From positions 1 to 64,000 of the forward strand of contig JAJYAG010000014.1 in NCBI GenBank assembly GCA_021779665.1: DNA of 64,000 bases, written 5' to 3'. The notes under the pieces are model-generated. The model was not told the origin of the DNA, did no database searches, and saw only the letters and a program-made list of their open reading frames with translations. Shown piece by piece: positions 51,206-60,356 of the stretch. Made by a program: the position numbers and the translations under genes. The first letter of the stretch is position 1. Each line of letters opens with the position of its first letter. The DNA comes from Bacteroidota bacterium (GTDB taxonomy: Bacteria; Bacteroidota; Bacteroidia; Bacteroidales; JAAUTT01).

Positions 51206-52873
51206 ATGTGTGGAATTGTTGGAGTTTTTGATTTAAAGAGCAAAACTGATCAAATCAGACCTAAAGTACTTGAAATGTCGAAGAAATTGCGTCACCGCGG
51301 ACCAGACTGGTCGGGGATATACTGCGGCGACAAGGCAATACTTGCTCATGAGCGTTTATCGATTGTAGATCCGCAATCGGGTAAGCAACCGCTATACAGC
51401 AAAGATGGAAATTTAATTCTGGCCGTGAACGGTGAAATTTACAATCACCAGAGTATTCGTGATCAGATGAAAGACTCTTACGAATTTTTAACACATTCAG
51501 ATTGTGAAGTCATTCTTGCATTATACAAGCAAAAAGGAATTGATTTTCTTGAAGATCTGAACGGAATTTTTGCTTTTGCTCTTTACGATCAGGTAAACGA
51601 TTGCTATCTGATTGCACGTGACCACATTGGAATTATTCCTTTATATATAGGCTGGGATCAGTTTGGGAACTTTTTTGTTTCTTCCGAGTTGAAGGCATTG
51701 GAAGGTGTATGCAATAAAATCCAGGAATTTCTTCCGGGTCACTACCTCTACAGCAAGGAAGGACAGATTAAAAAATGGTATAATAGGGAATGGTCAGGTT
51801 TCGATGCAGTAAAAGATAACAAAGCCGATATAGCTGAATTACGCAAAGCGCTTGAAGATGCTGTTCAGCGGCAGCTTATGTCCGATGTTCCTTATGGCGT
51901 TTTGCTCTCGGGAGGTCTGGATTCGTCCATCATTTCTGCTGTAGCGAAAAAATTCGCTGAGATGCGTGTTGAGTCTGGTAATACCGAAAAAGCCTGGTGG
52001 CCGCAACTTCACTCTTTTGCTGTGGGTTTGGTAGGTTCTCCCGACCTGGCTGCTGCCCGTAAAGTAGCTGAGCACATTGGCACCGTTCATCACGAAATTC
52101 ATTTTACAATTCAGGAAGGTCTGGATGCTATCCGCGATGTAATTTATCACCTCGAAACATACGACGTAACTACCATTCGTGCTTCCACACCCATGTACCT
52201 GATGGCCCGCGTTATAAAATCGATGGGAGTGAAGATGGTTCTTTCGGGTGAAGGCGCCGATGAAGTATTCGGCGGGTATTTATACTTCCACAAAGCTCCG
52301 AATGCGCAAGCCTTTCATGAGGAAACCATTCGCAAATTAAGCAAGCTGCATCTTTACGATTGCTTACGTGCAAACAAATCGTTGGCTGCGTGGGGTGTTG
52401 AAGGCCGAGTACCTTTCCTCGATAAAGAATTTCTGGATGTAGCAATGCGCCTGAACCCTGAAGAAAAAATGGCTAAAAACGGCCGTATGGAAAAATGGAT
52501 TTTGCGCAAGGCGTTTGAGGATTATCTGCCCGAAAGCGTGGCATGGCGTCAAAAAGAACAGTTCTCCGATGGTGTTGGTTATAGCTGGATTGATACATTA
52601 AAAGCTGTTGCCATTGAAAAAGTAACCGATGAGCAGCTTGCAAACGCAAAATATCGTTTCCCGATTAACCCGCCAATGTCGAAAGAAGAATATCATTACA
52701 GAAGCATTTTTGCCGAGCATTTCCCGTCCGACTCCGCCGCTTCGTGTGTGCCATCGGTTCCTTCGGTAGCATGCAGCACTCCGGAAGCTCTGGCCTGGGA
52801 CGAATCATTTAAAAACTTAAACGATCCATCAGGCCGTTCTGTTAAAAATGTCCACGTTCAGGCGTATAAGTAG
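51206..52873 (+). CDS. asnB: glutamine-hydrolysing asparagine synthetase B
   Basis: A 555-residue enzyme that makes asparagine from aspartate, glutamine and ATP. The N-terminal amidohydrolase starts MCGIVGVFD, with Cys2 as the nucleophile, and continues RHRGPDWSGIYCGDKAILAHERLSIVDPQSGKQPL. The synthetase domain has the PP-loop motif SGGLDSS near residue 235 and GEGADEVFGGYLYFHKAP near 350. The last 30 residues (SAASCVPSVPSVACSTPEAL) are Ser/Ala-rich and typical of the long type. It is monocistronic. Confidence 0.97.
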   Translation: MCGIVGVFDLKSKTDQIRPKVLEMSKKLRHRGPDWSGIYCGDKAILAHERLSIVDPQSGKQPLYSKDGNLILAVNGEIYNHQSIRDQMKDSYEFLTHSDCEVILALYKQKGIDFLEDLNGIFAFALYDQVNDCYLIARDHIGIIPLYIGWDQFGNFFVSSELKALEGVCNKIQEFLPGHYLYSKEGQIKKWYNREWSGFDAVKDNKADIAELRKALEDAVQRQLMSDVPYGVLLSGGLDSSIISAVAKKFAEMRVESGNTEKAWWPQLHSFAVGLVGSPDLAAARKVAEHIGTVHHEIHFTIQEGLDAIRDVIYHLETYDVTTIRASTPMYLMARVIKSMGVKMVLSGEGADEVFGGYLYFHKAPNAQAFHEETIRKLSKLHLYDCLRANKSLAAWGVEGRVPFLDKEFLDVAMRLNPEEKMAKNGRMEKWILRKAFEDYLPESVAWRQKEQFSDGVGYSWIDTLKAVAIEKVTDEQLANAKYRFPINPPMSKEEYHYRSIFAEHFPSDSAASCVPSVPSVACSTPEALAWDESFKNLNDPSGRSVKNVHVQAYK

Positions 52874-52875
52874 GG

Positions 52876-52965
52876 GAGTCAATAGCATTTAGTCCATAGT
52901 CCATGGCCAAAGGCAGAATACAGGTTGGTATTTTTGTGAATTGACTATGGACTATGGAGGCTATG
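52876..52965. repeat. degenerate period-7 repeat block
   Basis: Directly after asnB come heptamers GTCAATA, GCATTTA, GTCCATA, GTCCATG, GCCAAAG, then near 52940 GACTATG, GACTATG, GAGGCTA. The two halves are near-complementary (GTCCATA versus GACTATG), so the block may fold. Confidence 0.7.
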
Positions 52966-53018
52966 TTGTACAAATTGGATTTTATGTTTTTTAAGGCTGA
53001 AGGCCTTTGATAAATCAG

Positions 53019-53047
53019 CCCAGGGCAAAGTGAAACGGCGCCCTGGG
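53019..53047. repeat. short palindrome
   Basis: CCCAGGGC (53019-53026) and GCCCTGGG (53040-53047) form an 8-bp stem with a 13-nt loop. The pattern of such CCCAGGG hairpins next to GCTGAAGGCC is one I recall as a dispersed element in Bacteroidota. The rest of the 52966-53190 gap shows no gene. Confidence 0.6.
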
Positions 53048-53190
53048 TTAGAATAACCAAGTTAATATGGCGGCGTGATAATGTCTCAAAAAGAGCATTA
53101 ATTTTAACATCGCCGCAATTGCAGGTTCTATTTTAGTACCAACAATAATATTCAACAGAACCACTATGGACTATCAACCATCGACTGAAA

Positions 53191-53250
53191 AGGCTGTTTA
53201 AAATCGGGATCACCAAAAATGATTCAAATTTTGAACAGCCTCTTTTTTTT
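53191..53250 (+). terminator. intrinsic terminator
   Basis: AGGCTGTTTAAAAT (53191-53204) pairs with ATTTTGAACAGCCT (53228-53241) with one weak pair, and a run of eight T follows. It could end a long asnB transcript before the fucosidase gene. Confidence 0.7.
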
Positions 53251-53284
53251 CCTATTTTTAGCCTGATAACTTAACTACATATTT

Positions 53285-54670
53285 ATGAAATCACAATCAC
53301 GTTTATTTTTACTGCTTCTGTTTCTTTTGATTCCCTTTGCGGGATTTTCACAAAACTACGAGCCAAACTGGGAGTCAATCGACAAACGCCCAATTCCCGG
53401 ATGGTTTACCGATGCCAAATTTGGAATTTTTATCCACTGGGGAGTGTATTCTGTTCCTGCCTGGGCCCCGGCCGATGCTCCCATAGGCGTGTATGCAAAA
53501 TATGCCGAGTGGTACTGGAAACGTATGGCCGAAGGCAATGATGAGGCTCACCGGCTCTTTAAAACTTTTCACGACAGCTTGTATGGCAAAAATTTTAAAT
53601 ACCAGGACTTTGCCCCGCAGTTTAAAGCCGAATTTTTCAACCCTGATCAGTGGGCTGATGTTTTTGCACGCGCAGGAGCCAAATACATTGTATTAACCTC
53701 CAAGCATCACGAAGGATTTTGTCTGTGGCCCAGTGAACAGAGCTGGAATTGGAACTCGGTGGATATTGGTCCGCACCGCGACCTCGCCGGCGACCTGACT
53801 AAAGCTGTAAAGGCCAAAGGTATTCACATGGGTTTTTATTATTCGCTTTACGAATGGTACAATCCTCTTTATAAGAACAACATCGACAAATATGTGGACG
53901 ATCACATGTTTCCCCAGATGAAGGATCTTGTAACCCGCTACCAGCCTGACGTTTTCTGGACTGACGGAGAATGGGATCTTCCAAGTGAAAAGTGGAAAAG
54001 CACTCAGTTTTTATCGTGGCTGTATAATGAATCGCCTGTTAAGAATTCTGTTGTGGTGAACGATCGTTGGGGCAAGGAAACACGAAGCAAACATGGCGGA
54101 ATCTATACCACCGAATACGACCTTGTACACGACAGCAAAAATACAGGCGAAATCGCCCATCCATGGGAGGAATGTCGTGGTATTGGTACTTCTTTTGGTT
54201 ATAACCGTATCGAAGACCTCGACAACTACATGACTTCAAAAGCATTGATTGACCTGCTTATTGACAAAGTCTCTGCAGGTGGAAATTTGCTCCTTGACAT
54301 TGGTCCAACTGCCGACGGCAGAATTCCTGTAATTATGCAGCAACGTTTGCTTGATATGGGCGACTGGCTCAAAGTGAATGGCGATGCTATTTATGGAACC
54401 ACCTCCTGGAAAGGCCGTCCGGCAACACCTATTAACGGGGTTTATTTCACGGTAAAAGGCAATAACCTTTATGTGATCTGCACTAAATGGCCTCAGAGCA
54501 GGTTAACCATTCCGGGAGTGAAATCTGCCGGCAAGGTGACTCTGTTGGGATCAGATTTAAAAGTGAAGGCCAGCGCTAACGGAAGCTTAAATATTGAAGC
54601 GCCACAGGTAAATCCCGGAAACATGCCATGTCAGCATGCCTGGGTATTTAAGGTGGAGAATTTTAAATAA
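53285..54670 (+). CDS. exported alpha-L-fucosidase, GH29
   Basis: A 461-residue enzyme with a signal peptide (MKSQSRLFLLLLFLLIPFAGFS-Q) that removes terminal fucose from glycans. Landmarks are WFTDAKFGIFIHWGVYSVPAWAP, KYIVLTSKHHEGFCLWPSEQSWNWNSVDIGPHRDLAGDL, GFYYSLYEWYNPLY, PDVFWTDGEWDLP (catalytic Asp) and GGNLLLDIGPTADGRIP. A C-terminal beta domain covers about residues 385-461. It is probably periplasmic or outer-membrane associated. Confidence 0.95.
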   Translation: MKSQSRLFLLLLFLLIPFAGFSQNYEPNWESIDKRPIPGWFTDAKFGIFIHWGVYSVPAWAPADAPIGVYAKYAEWYWKRMAEGNDEAHRLFKTFHDSLYGKNFKYQDFAPQFKAEFFNPDQWADVFARAGAKYIVLTSKHHEGFCLWPSEQSWNWNSVDIGPHRDLAGDLTKAVKAKGIHMGFYYSLYEWYNPLYKNNIDKYVDDHMFPQMKDLVTRYQPDVFWTDGEWDLPSEKWKSTQFLSWLYNESPVKNSVVVNDRWGKETRSKHGGIYTTEYDLVHDSKNTGEIAHPWEECRGIGTSFGYNRIEDLDNYMTSKALIDLLIDKVSAGGNLLLDIGPTADGRIPVIMQQRLLDMGDWLKVNGDAIYGTTSWKGRPATPINGVYFTVKGNNLYVICTKWPQSRLTIPGVKSAGKVTLLGSDLKVKASANGSLNIEAPQVNPGNMPCQHAWVFKVENFK

Positions 54671-54672
54671 AA

Positions 54673-54752
54673 TAAATCAGTCGACAGACCACAGACATCA
54701 GTCCACAGCACTTTCGCTGTCGTCTGTGGTCCGTGGTCTGTCGACTGTTGAC
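54673..54752. repeat. period-7 repeat block forming an inverted repeat
   Basis: Between the convergent fucosidase and folE genes, one arm reads CAGACCA, CAGACAT, CAGTCCA, CAGCACT. The other arm reads GTCTGTG, GTCCGTG, GTCTGTC, GACTGTT. The outer arms pair as AGTCGACAGACC with GGTCTGTCGACT, giving a hairpin of about 70 bases that could end both transcripts. Confidence 0.7.
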
Positions 54753-54755
54753 TAA

Positions 54756-55499
54756 CTATTCCATTCTTGAACCCACATATCTCAAAAATTCATTTTTTAC
54801 AGCTTCATCATTAAAACTACCGCTGTAAAAAGAGGTAACGGTACTGCTATTCACATCTTTAACCCCCCGGGATGCTACACAAAGATGATCCGCCTCGATC
54901 AGTACCGCCACATTTTTTGTTTTCAGAGAATTGACAAGTTCCTTTCCTATCTGTATCGTCAATCTTTCCTGCACTTGCGGACGTTGTGCATAATATTGTG
55001 CAATACGGTTCAGTTTTGATAAGCCTACCACGTGATTTTCGGGAATATAAGCTATATGCGCTTTTCCAATAATGGGTACCAGATGGTGCTCGCAATAGGA
55101 ATAGATTGTAATATTCTTTTCCACAAGCATTTGCCCGTATCGGTACTTATTGGGAAATAGCTTCATCTCAGGCTTGTTGACGGGATTTAGCCCTCTGAAT
55201 ACCTCTTTCACGTACATTTTTGCAACCCGGTTAGGAGTGTCCTTCAGACTTGCGTCGCGTAAGTCCATTCCGAGTATATTCAATATCTGCTTAAAGTGGT
55301 AGCTTATACCTGCAATTTTATCCTGGTCGGAAGTTTCAAACGCATCCGAACGCATTGGTGTATCGGAGGAAGCAGAAAAATGATCGTCATAATCAATTTC
55401 TTCCTCTTCAACCATTTTTAACATGGTAATATTTTGCTTTTCAGTATCTTCTTTGTGCTGGTCGTGACCGTTTACAACTTTCAGTAATGTGTTTTCCAT
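54756..55499 (-). CDS. folE: GTP cyclohydrolase I
   Basis: A 247-residue enzyme that converts GTP to dihydroneopterin triphosphate, the first step of folate and pterin synthesis. The zinc site is in TIYSYCEHHLVPIIGKAHIAYIP and HLCVASRGVKD; other landmarks are RVAKMYVKEVFRGLNP and KLNRIAQYYAQRPQVQERLT. The N-terminal 50 residues (QHKEDTEKQNITMLKMVEEEEIDYDDHF) are an acidic extension not found in the core enzyme. It is monocistronic. Confidence 0.96.
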   Translation of the reverse strand: MENTLLKVVNGHDQHKEDTEKQNITMLKMVEEEEIDYDDHFSASSDTPMRSDAFETSDQDKIAGISYHFKQILNILGMDLRDASLKDTPNRVAKMYVKEVFRGLNPVNKPEMKLFPNKYRYGQMLVEKNITIYSYCEHHLVPIIGKAHIAYIPENHVVGLSKLNRIAQYYAQRPQVQERLTIQIGKELVNSLKTKNVAVLIEADHLCVASRGVKDVNSSTVTSFYSGSFNDEAVKNEFLRYVGSRME

Positions 55500-55570
55500 G
55501 ATTGTTTATTTTATCATAGAACACAACTTTTGTACACATTGTTTAATTATTTGTAAAAATATTTAAACAT

Positions 55571-56680
55571 TTATCTTCTTTCCAGTAAAACCAGGCATTC
55601 TACATGATAGGTGTGAGGAAAAAAGTCGAAAGGAACAAATGAGGTTACCTCGTAAGAATTTGTGGTCAATTTATCAAGATCCCGTTTTAAGGTACCTGCA
55701 CTGCACGACAGATAGGCAATTCGGGTTGGTTTCAAGTTGTTTACGATCCAGTCGGTAACCAGGTCTTCCATTCCTGTGCGGGGTGGATTGGTGTATAACA
55801 GAAAAGGGTTGTCGGGATTGGATTCAAGTTGTGCCAGCCTCCATTCCTCTAACTGAGGCAATCTTCGTTCGCAAGTGCCTTGCAGCACTGTTGCCTCCGG
55901 TGCGTTTATTTTCGCGCAAGCCACGGCTTCACCACCGGTTTCGATACCAATTACCGCATTTTGAGCATTGCTCCACCGCAGCATACTTACACCCCGGCCG
56001 CAATAAAGATCAACGACAGGTGCAGGAAAAACCGGACTGAAAAACTGCTCTGCAATATCTAGCGACTGATGGTATAAACTACTGATAAGCTGATGAAAGG
56101 ATGTATTTCCGTAAATCAGGCCTTGTTCATCAAAAGAAAAATTCCGGCCAAATATCTGATGCCAGCCCGATTTGTCGAACAATCGCCTTCCGGCAGAAGG
56201 ATGGAGGTGTAGGGCTAAGCCTTCAATTCCAATAGCTTTCAAATTTTCCCTGACATCGGCAGTAAGCCAGTCGATGTTGGGCATTATTTTGGTTTTTAAA
56301 ACCAGTGTTACCTGAGCATGTGCATGGTAATAAAAAGCCATTGGGAATCTTTCTGCCGGCGGAAGTATTTCTTTTAGTAACGAAATGGTTTGAAGAACGT
56401 TGACGCTGTGAACCGGACATTTCGGAATATCAATAAAATCATCTCGACGCAGCATGCCAAACTCCCACTTTCCTTCATTGTAGCGGGTATTTAAACATAC
56501 TTTTCCACGATAATTCCACCGGTGTTCTTCGGGTAAAGTTCTCACAGAAGAAAACTTGTCCTCCCATGGCGCCAGCATCTTTTTCAGCCATCGCTCTTTT
56601 TGCTCCAGACTCGCTTCAAACGACATATGGCGGTGCGCACAACCGGGACAAGCTTCTATACATCCTTCCTTCAATAACAT
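55571..56680 (-). CDS. RlmD/TrmA-family 23S rRNA or tRNA uracil-5-methyltransferase
   Basis: A 369-residue protein from ATG 56680, preceded by an AGAGG site. The N-terminal iron-sulfur cysteines are present (CIEACPGCAHRH). The class I methyltransferase core has VVDLYCGRGVSMLRW (SAM loop), TNPPRTGM (TrmA/RlmD-type motif IV) and YLSCSAGTLKRDL (nucleophilic Cys). It methylates C5 of uracil in RNA. The exact target (RlmC/D or TrmA) is not clear from the sequence. A TTG start at 56698 is possible but less likely. Confidence 0.9.
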   Translation of the reverse strand: MLLKEGCIEACPGCAHRHMSFEASLEQKERWLKKMLAPWEDKFSSVRTLPEEHRWNYRGKVCLNTRYNEGKWEFGMLRRDDFIDIPKCPVHSVNVLQTISLLKEILPPAERFPMAFYYHAHAQVTLVLKTKIMPNIDWLTADVRENLKAIGIEGLALHLHPSAGRRLFDKSGWHQIFGRNFSFDEQGLIYGNTSFHQLISSLYHQSLDIAEQFFSPVFPAPVVDLYCGRGVSMLRWSNAQNAVIGIETGGEAVACAKINAPEATVLQGTCERRLPQLEEWRLAQLESNPDNPFLLYTNPPRTGMEDLVTDWIVNNLKPTRIAYLSCSAGTLKRDLDKLTTNSYEVTSFVPFDFFPHTYHVECLVLLERR

Positions 56681-56896
56681 TTTACCTCTTTTTTGCAAAG
56701 ATGTGAAAATTTGGCTTTTGCCAGTTAAATAGTCGAAAAGTTGATAAGGTATTTAGATAAACGGGGTTCTTCCTTTCAAATTTTTACTATCCGCTTTACC
56801 AAATAACTATCTGGCTATTTATAAATAATTTATACAACCTTAACCTTTTCCGGCCTCAGGAGTTTTGTTTATATACAAATTTAACTCTAACTATTC

Positions 56897-58789
56897 ATGG
56901 AAAATCTTAATGGCCATTTTTTCTATCCTGATCAGGAAGTTGTAGATCAGGCTATCGTTAAGGAGTATGAAACGCTTTACCGCGAATCAATTAATAATCC
57001 GGAGGAATTCTGGGCCACTCAGGCTAAAAAACTCCAATGGTATAAGGAATGGGATAAGGTGCTCGACAGGAGCAATCCTCCTTTTTACAAGTGGTTTACG
57101 GGTGGAAAAACCAACATCATTTTGAATGCGATTGACCGGCATCTGAAAACTCCGAACCGTAATAAACTGGCCATTATGTGGGAAGGTGAACCGGGCGATG
57201 TACGAACCTTCTCTTATCATGCTCTTAACCGCGAGGTGAGCCAGTTTGCAAATATTTTGAAAAGCATGGGTGTCCGAAAGGGCGACATCGTTACTATATA
57301 CATGCCTCAGATACCGGAACTGGTTTTCGCCATGCTTGCCTGTGCCAAGATTGGAGCAGCTCATAGTGTTGTTTACGGAGGTTTTAGTTACGAAGCTTTG
57401 GCCGAAAGAATTAACGACGCCGAAAGCAAAGTAGTGCTGACTGCCGATGGCGGTTACCGCCGTGGAAAAACCACAAGGCTTAAGGATATTGTCAACCAGG
57501 CACTCGAAAATTGTCCTACCGTACAGTCGTGTGTTACCGTTAAGCGCACAGGCGAAGAGGTTTATATGGAAAACGACCGCGATTACTGGTATCACGAACT
57601 CAAAGCATTGCCAATTGCAAGTTCATCTTGCGAAACCGAGGTGATGGATGCCGAAGATATGCTATACCTGCTGTATACTTCCGGATCGACCGGGAAACCA
57701 AAAGGTCTCGTTCACACCCATGGTGGTTACAGTGTTTACACATCTGTAACTCATCAAATGGTATTTGATATAAAACCCGAAGACCGTTTCTGGTGCGCTG
57801 CCGATCCGGGCTGGGTTACTGGTCATAGTTATATTGTCTACGGTCCCTTGATTAACGGATCAACTATACTGCTTTACGAGGGAGCTCCGAACCATCCTTA
57901 TCCCGACCGCTGGTGGAAAATGGTTCAGCGTTTTGGCATTAATATATTATATACTTCTCCTACGGCCATCAGGGGTTTAATGCGCTATGGCGATTCATGG
58001 CCGGCACGTCACGATATCAGTAGTTTACGGTTGTTAGGCTCTGTTGGCGAACCCATCAATCCTGAAGCCTGGAACTGGTATCACCGGGTTATTGGCCGTG
58101 GGAAATGTCCGATAATGGATACCTGGTGGCAAACCGAAACAGGTGGGTTTATGATCACACCATTACCCATTACTCCGCTAAAGCCCGGAAGTGCCACAAA
58201 ACCATTCTTTGGAATTGAAGCTGCCGTTGTTGACGAGAAGATGAACGAAGTTAAAGCTGGGGAAGAAGGTTCGCTGGTGATCAAATCACCCTGGCCTGGC
58301 ATGGCACGTACTATTTATAAGGATCCAGAAAGGTTTGCAAGAACTTATTGGGAAAAGTACAAGGAAAAAGGCTGGTATCATCCCGGCGATGCTGCAAGAG
58401 TCGACGAAGACGGATATTTCTGGATTATTGGTCGCAGCGACGATGTAATCAAAGTAAGCGGTTACCGTCTGGGTACCGCTGAAGTGGAGAGCGCCATGGT
58501 AAGTCACAGGGCGGTGGTGGAATCGGCCGCCATTCCTATTCCCCACGAACTAAAAGGAAATGCCATTTATGTGTATGCCATCTTACATCCCGGAAACACT
58601 GGCTCGTATGAACTCGAAAAAGAACTGAAGGATCACGTAAGTTCTCACTTGGGGCCAATTGCACGTCCCGAGAAGATCATCTTTGTGGATAAGCTTCCTA
58701 AAACCAGGAGCGGTAAGATTATGAGGCGTGTTCTGAAGGCACAGGCATTGGGGCAGGAGGTAGGCGATTTAAGTACACTGGAGGAATAA
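56897..58789 (+). CDS. acs: acetyl-CoA synthetase
   Basis: A 630-residue AMP-forming ligase that activates acetate. Landmarks are YTSGSTGKPKGLVHTHGGY (phosphate loop, near residue 258), DTWWQTETGGFMITPLP, WYHPGDAARVDEDGYFWIIGRSDDVIKVSGYRLG and the C-terminal catalytic Lys in KTRSGKIMRRVLK. The length matches bacterial Acs. It is monocistronic and divergent from the methyltransferase gene. Confidence 0.95.
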   Translation: MENLNGHFFYPDQEVVDQAIVKEYETLYRESINNPEEFWATQAKKLQWYKEWDKVLDRSNPPFYKWFTGGKTNIILNAIDRHLKTPNRNKLAIMWEGEPGDVRTFSYHALNREVSQFANILKSMGVRKGDIVTIYMPQIPELVFAMLACAKIGAAHSVVYGGFSYEALAERINDAESKVVLTADGGYRRGKTTRLKDIVNQALENCPTVQSCVTVKRTGEEVYMENDRDYWYHELKALPIASSSCETEVMDAEDMLYLLYTSGSTGKPKGLVHTHGGYSVYTSVTHQMVFDIKPEDRFWCAADPGWVTGHSYIVYGPLINGSTILLYEGAPNHPYPDRWWKMVQRFGINILYTSPTAIRGLMRYGDSWPARHDISSLRLLGSVGEPINPEAWNWYHRVIGRGKCPIMDTWWQTETGGFMITPLPITPLKPGSATKPFFGIEAAVVDEKMNEVKAGEEGSLVIKSPWPGMARTIYKDPERFARTYWEKYKEKGWYHPGDAARVDEDGYFWIIGRSDDVIKVSGYRLGTAEVESAMVSHRAVVESAAIPIPHELKGNAIYVYAILHPGNTGSYELEKELKDHVSSHLGPIARPEKIIFVDKLPKTRSGKIMRRVLKAQALGQEVGDLSTLEE

Positions 58790-58907
58790 ATTCTGCCATT
58801 GAATAATTCTTTTTTCCGATTCATCGGCGAATTTTACCGGTTCGCCGATATTTCTTTCCATACCCTTTAATAACGGTATAATTTAGCATCATAAAATAAA
58901 TGAAGCT

Positions 58908-59312
58908 ATGATACCAAATTTTACTATATACTCGGATAAGGTTAAACTAACCGCCAATTATTATATGGAATATTTGGGCTTTAACCTGTTGTATAAAGTC
59001 GATGAGGTTGAAAATCCTTATGTATGGCTCGAATTTAACAATCAGTTTTTATTAATATGGCCATGGAATAATAAGTTAGGAATAGCCCGTCCTGCTGTTT
59101 TTGAAGTGGGCGATATTTTTGAATGGTTTTTCGAAATGCAGCAGAGAACAAGGATAAATGTTCCTCTTTTCAGAAAAGACGGGAAGTATCATTTTTCCAT
59201 TCTCGATTGCGAAGATAATGTCATTCAGTTTACCGAACAGTCTTCGCCAACGATTCAATTTGATGAAGATCTGAATTCCATGGAATTAGCTTTTGAAGCA
59301 AAAAATAGTTAA
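58908..59312 (+). CDS. VOC/glyoxalase-like protein
   Basis: A 134-residue protein of the vicinal-oxygen-chelate fold. It starts FTIYSDKVKLTANYYMEYLGFNLLYK and continues NPYVWLEFNNQFLLIWPWNN, then FHFSILDCEDNVIQFTE-like strands, with the usual beta-alpha-beta-beta-beta units. Metal ligands cannot be named, so it may be a bleomycin-resistance-like or regulatory protein. A methyltransferase gene follows on the same strand 71 bases after its stop. Confidence 0.8.
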   Translation: MIPNFTIYSDKVKLTANYYMEYLGFNLLYKVDEVENPYVWLEFNNQFLLIWPWNNKLGIARPAVFEVGDIFEWFFEMQQRTRINVPLFRKDGKYHFSILDCEDNVIQFTEQSSPTIQFDEDLNSMELAFEAKNS

Positions 59313-59383
59313 GAACTTGCTGGGAAATTTTGTTCTTCAGTATTTCATTATGCTTTAATTTAGCAGTTTTTAAATACTGGTTC

Positions 59384-60217
59384 ATGGAACATTATCTTAA
59401 TGCCTCTTATAATCTCGAAGATCCCTCACTTGTATCTGTAATCGACGAGTTGCCTATCTGGGCTGCGCCTTTTGGTTTGCAACTGCTCGACAGTATTCGC
59501 ATGAAACCCTGCATGCGTGTTCTCGATATCGGTTTTGGTCTCGGATTTCCTGTTCTGGAGCTGGCAATGAGACTTGGCACCGGCTCTCAGATATACGGTC
59601 TCGATCCCTGGCGTGCAGGTATTAAACGTGCTCGCGAAAAGGTCGATAAAATGGGGCTTTCCAATGTACATCTTATCGAAGGCGTTGCTGAAAATTTGCC
59701 AATCGATTCCCAGGTGTTTGATTTAATCGTATCCAACAACGGTATTAACAATGTTCAGGATATAAAGGAGACCTTCAAGGAATGTTTCAGGGTAATGAAA
59801 CCCGATGCACAGATGGTATTTACAATGAACCTGGACGATACTTTTTTTGAATTTTATGATATTTTTAAAAAAGTACTTAAAAAGCATGGATTGGAGAGTG
59901 AAATAGAAATGCTCCAGCAACATATTTATGAAAAACGTAAACCGTTAAACGAAATAAAAACGCTCTTGAGTGCTGCCGGATTCGAAATAGCTGATATAAA
60001 GTATGGAAATTTCAGTTACCGGTTTATTGATGGGACGGCAATGCTCAATCACTTTTTTATAAAGCTTTCATTTCTAGACTCATGGAAAAAAATTACTGGA
60101 GTTCATACTCCAAAAGTATTCCAGATTCTTGAAAAGGAAATTAATAAGGTTGCAGCCAAAACCGGTAGTTTTCAAATGTCGGTTCCTTTTGCAACAGTCG
60201 ATTGCCGTAAGAAATAG
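59384..60217 (+). CDS. class I SAM-dependent methyltransferase
   Basis: A 277-residue protein from ATG 59384 (MEHYLNASYNLEDPSLVSVIDELPIWAAPFG). It has a Rossmann-like methyltransferase core with motif I RVLDIGFGLGFPVLELAMRLG, GLDPWRAGIKRAREKVDKMGL and LIVSNNGINNV. The substrate is unknown; the helical cap after the core could be a small-molecule pocket. A longer start at 59330 is AT-rich and not supported. Confidence 0.88.
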   Translation: MEHYLNASYNLEDPSLVSVIDELPIWAAPFGLQLLDSIRMKPCMRVLDIGFGLGFPVLELAMRLGTGSQIYGLDPWRAGIKRAREKVDKMGLSNVHLIEGVAENLPIDSQVFDLIVSNNGINNVQDIKETFKECFRVMKPDAQMVFTMNLDDTFFEFYDIFKKVLKKHGLESEIEMLQQHIYEKRKPLNEIKTLLSAAGFEIADIKYGNFSYRFIDGTAMLNHFFIKLSFLDSWKKITGVHTPKVFQILEKEINKVAAKTGSFQMSVPFATVDCRKK

Positions 60218-60247
60218 CAGGAAAATATAATCATCTAACCAACAAAT

Positions 60248-60255
60248 AACTTTGT
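60248..60255 (+). promoter_or_regulatory. candidate -7 element
   Basis: TAACTTTG matches TAnnTTTG, 102 bases before the SpoIIE-type gene. The distance implies a long leader; no -33 TTG is in register. Confidence 0.3.
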
Positions 60256-60356
60256 AAGTATAGCTGCAATAAAAGGTTAACCTTTTTAATAAAATTCCGT
60301 ATTCATTTATGTTTCCCGATAACAGCAGGGGCGTCCTGATTAATAAATAAAGGAGC

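Noticed and set aside
56987..57595. 202-codon open frame on the minus strand
   Set aside because: It is antisense to acs, which has all its motifs.
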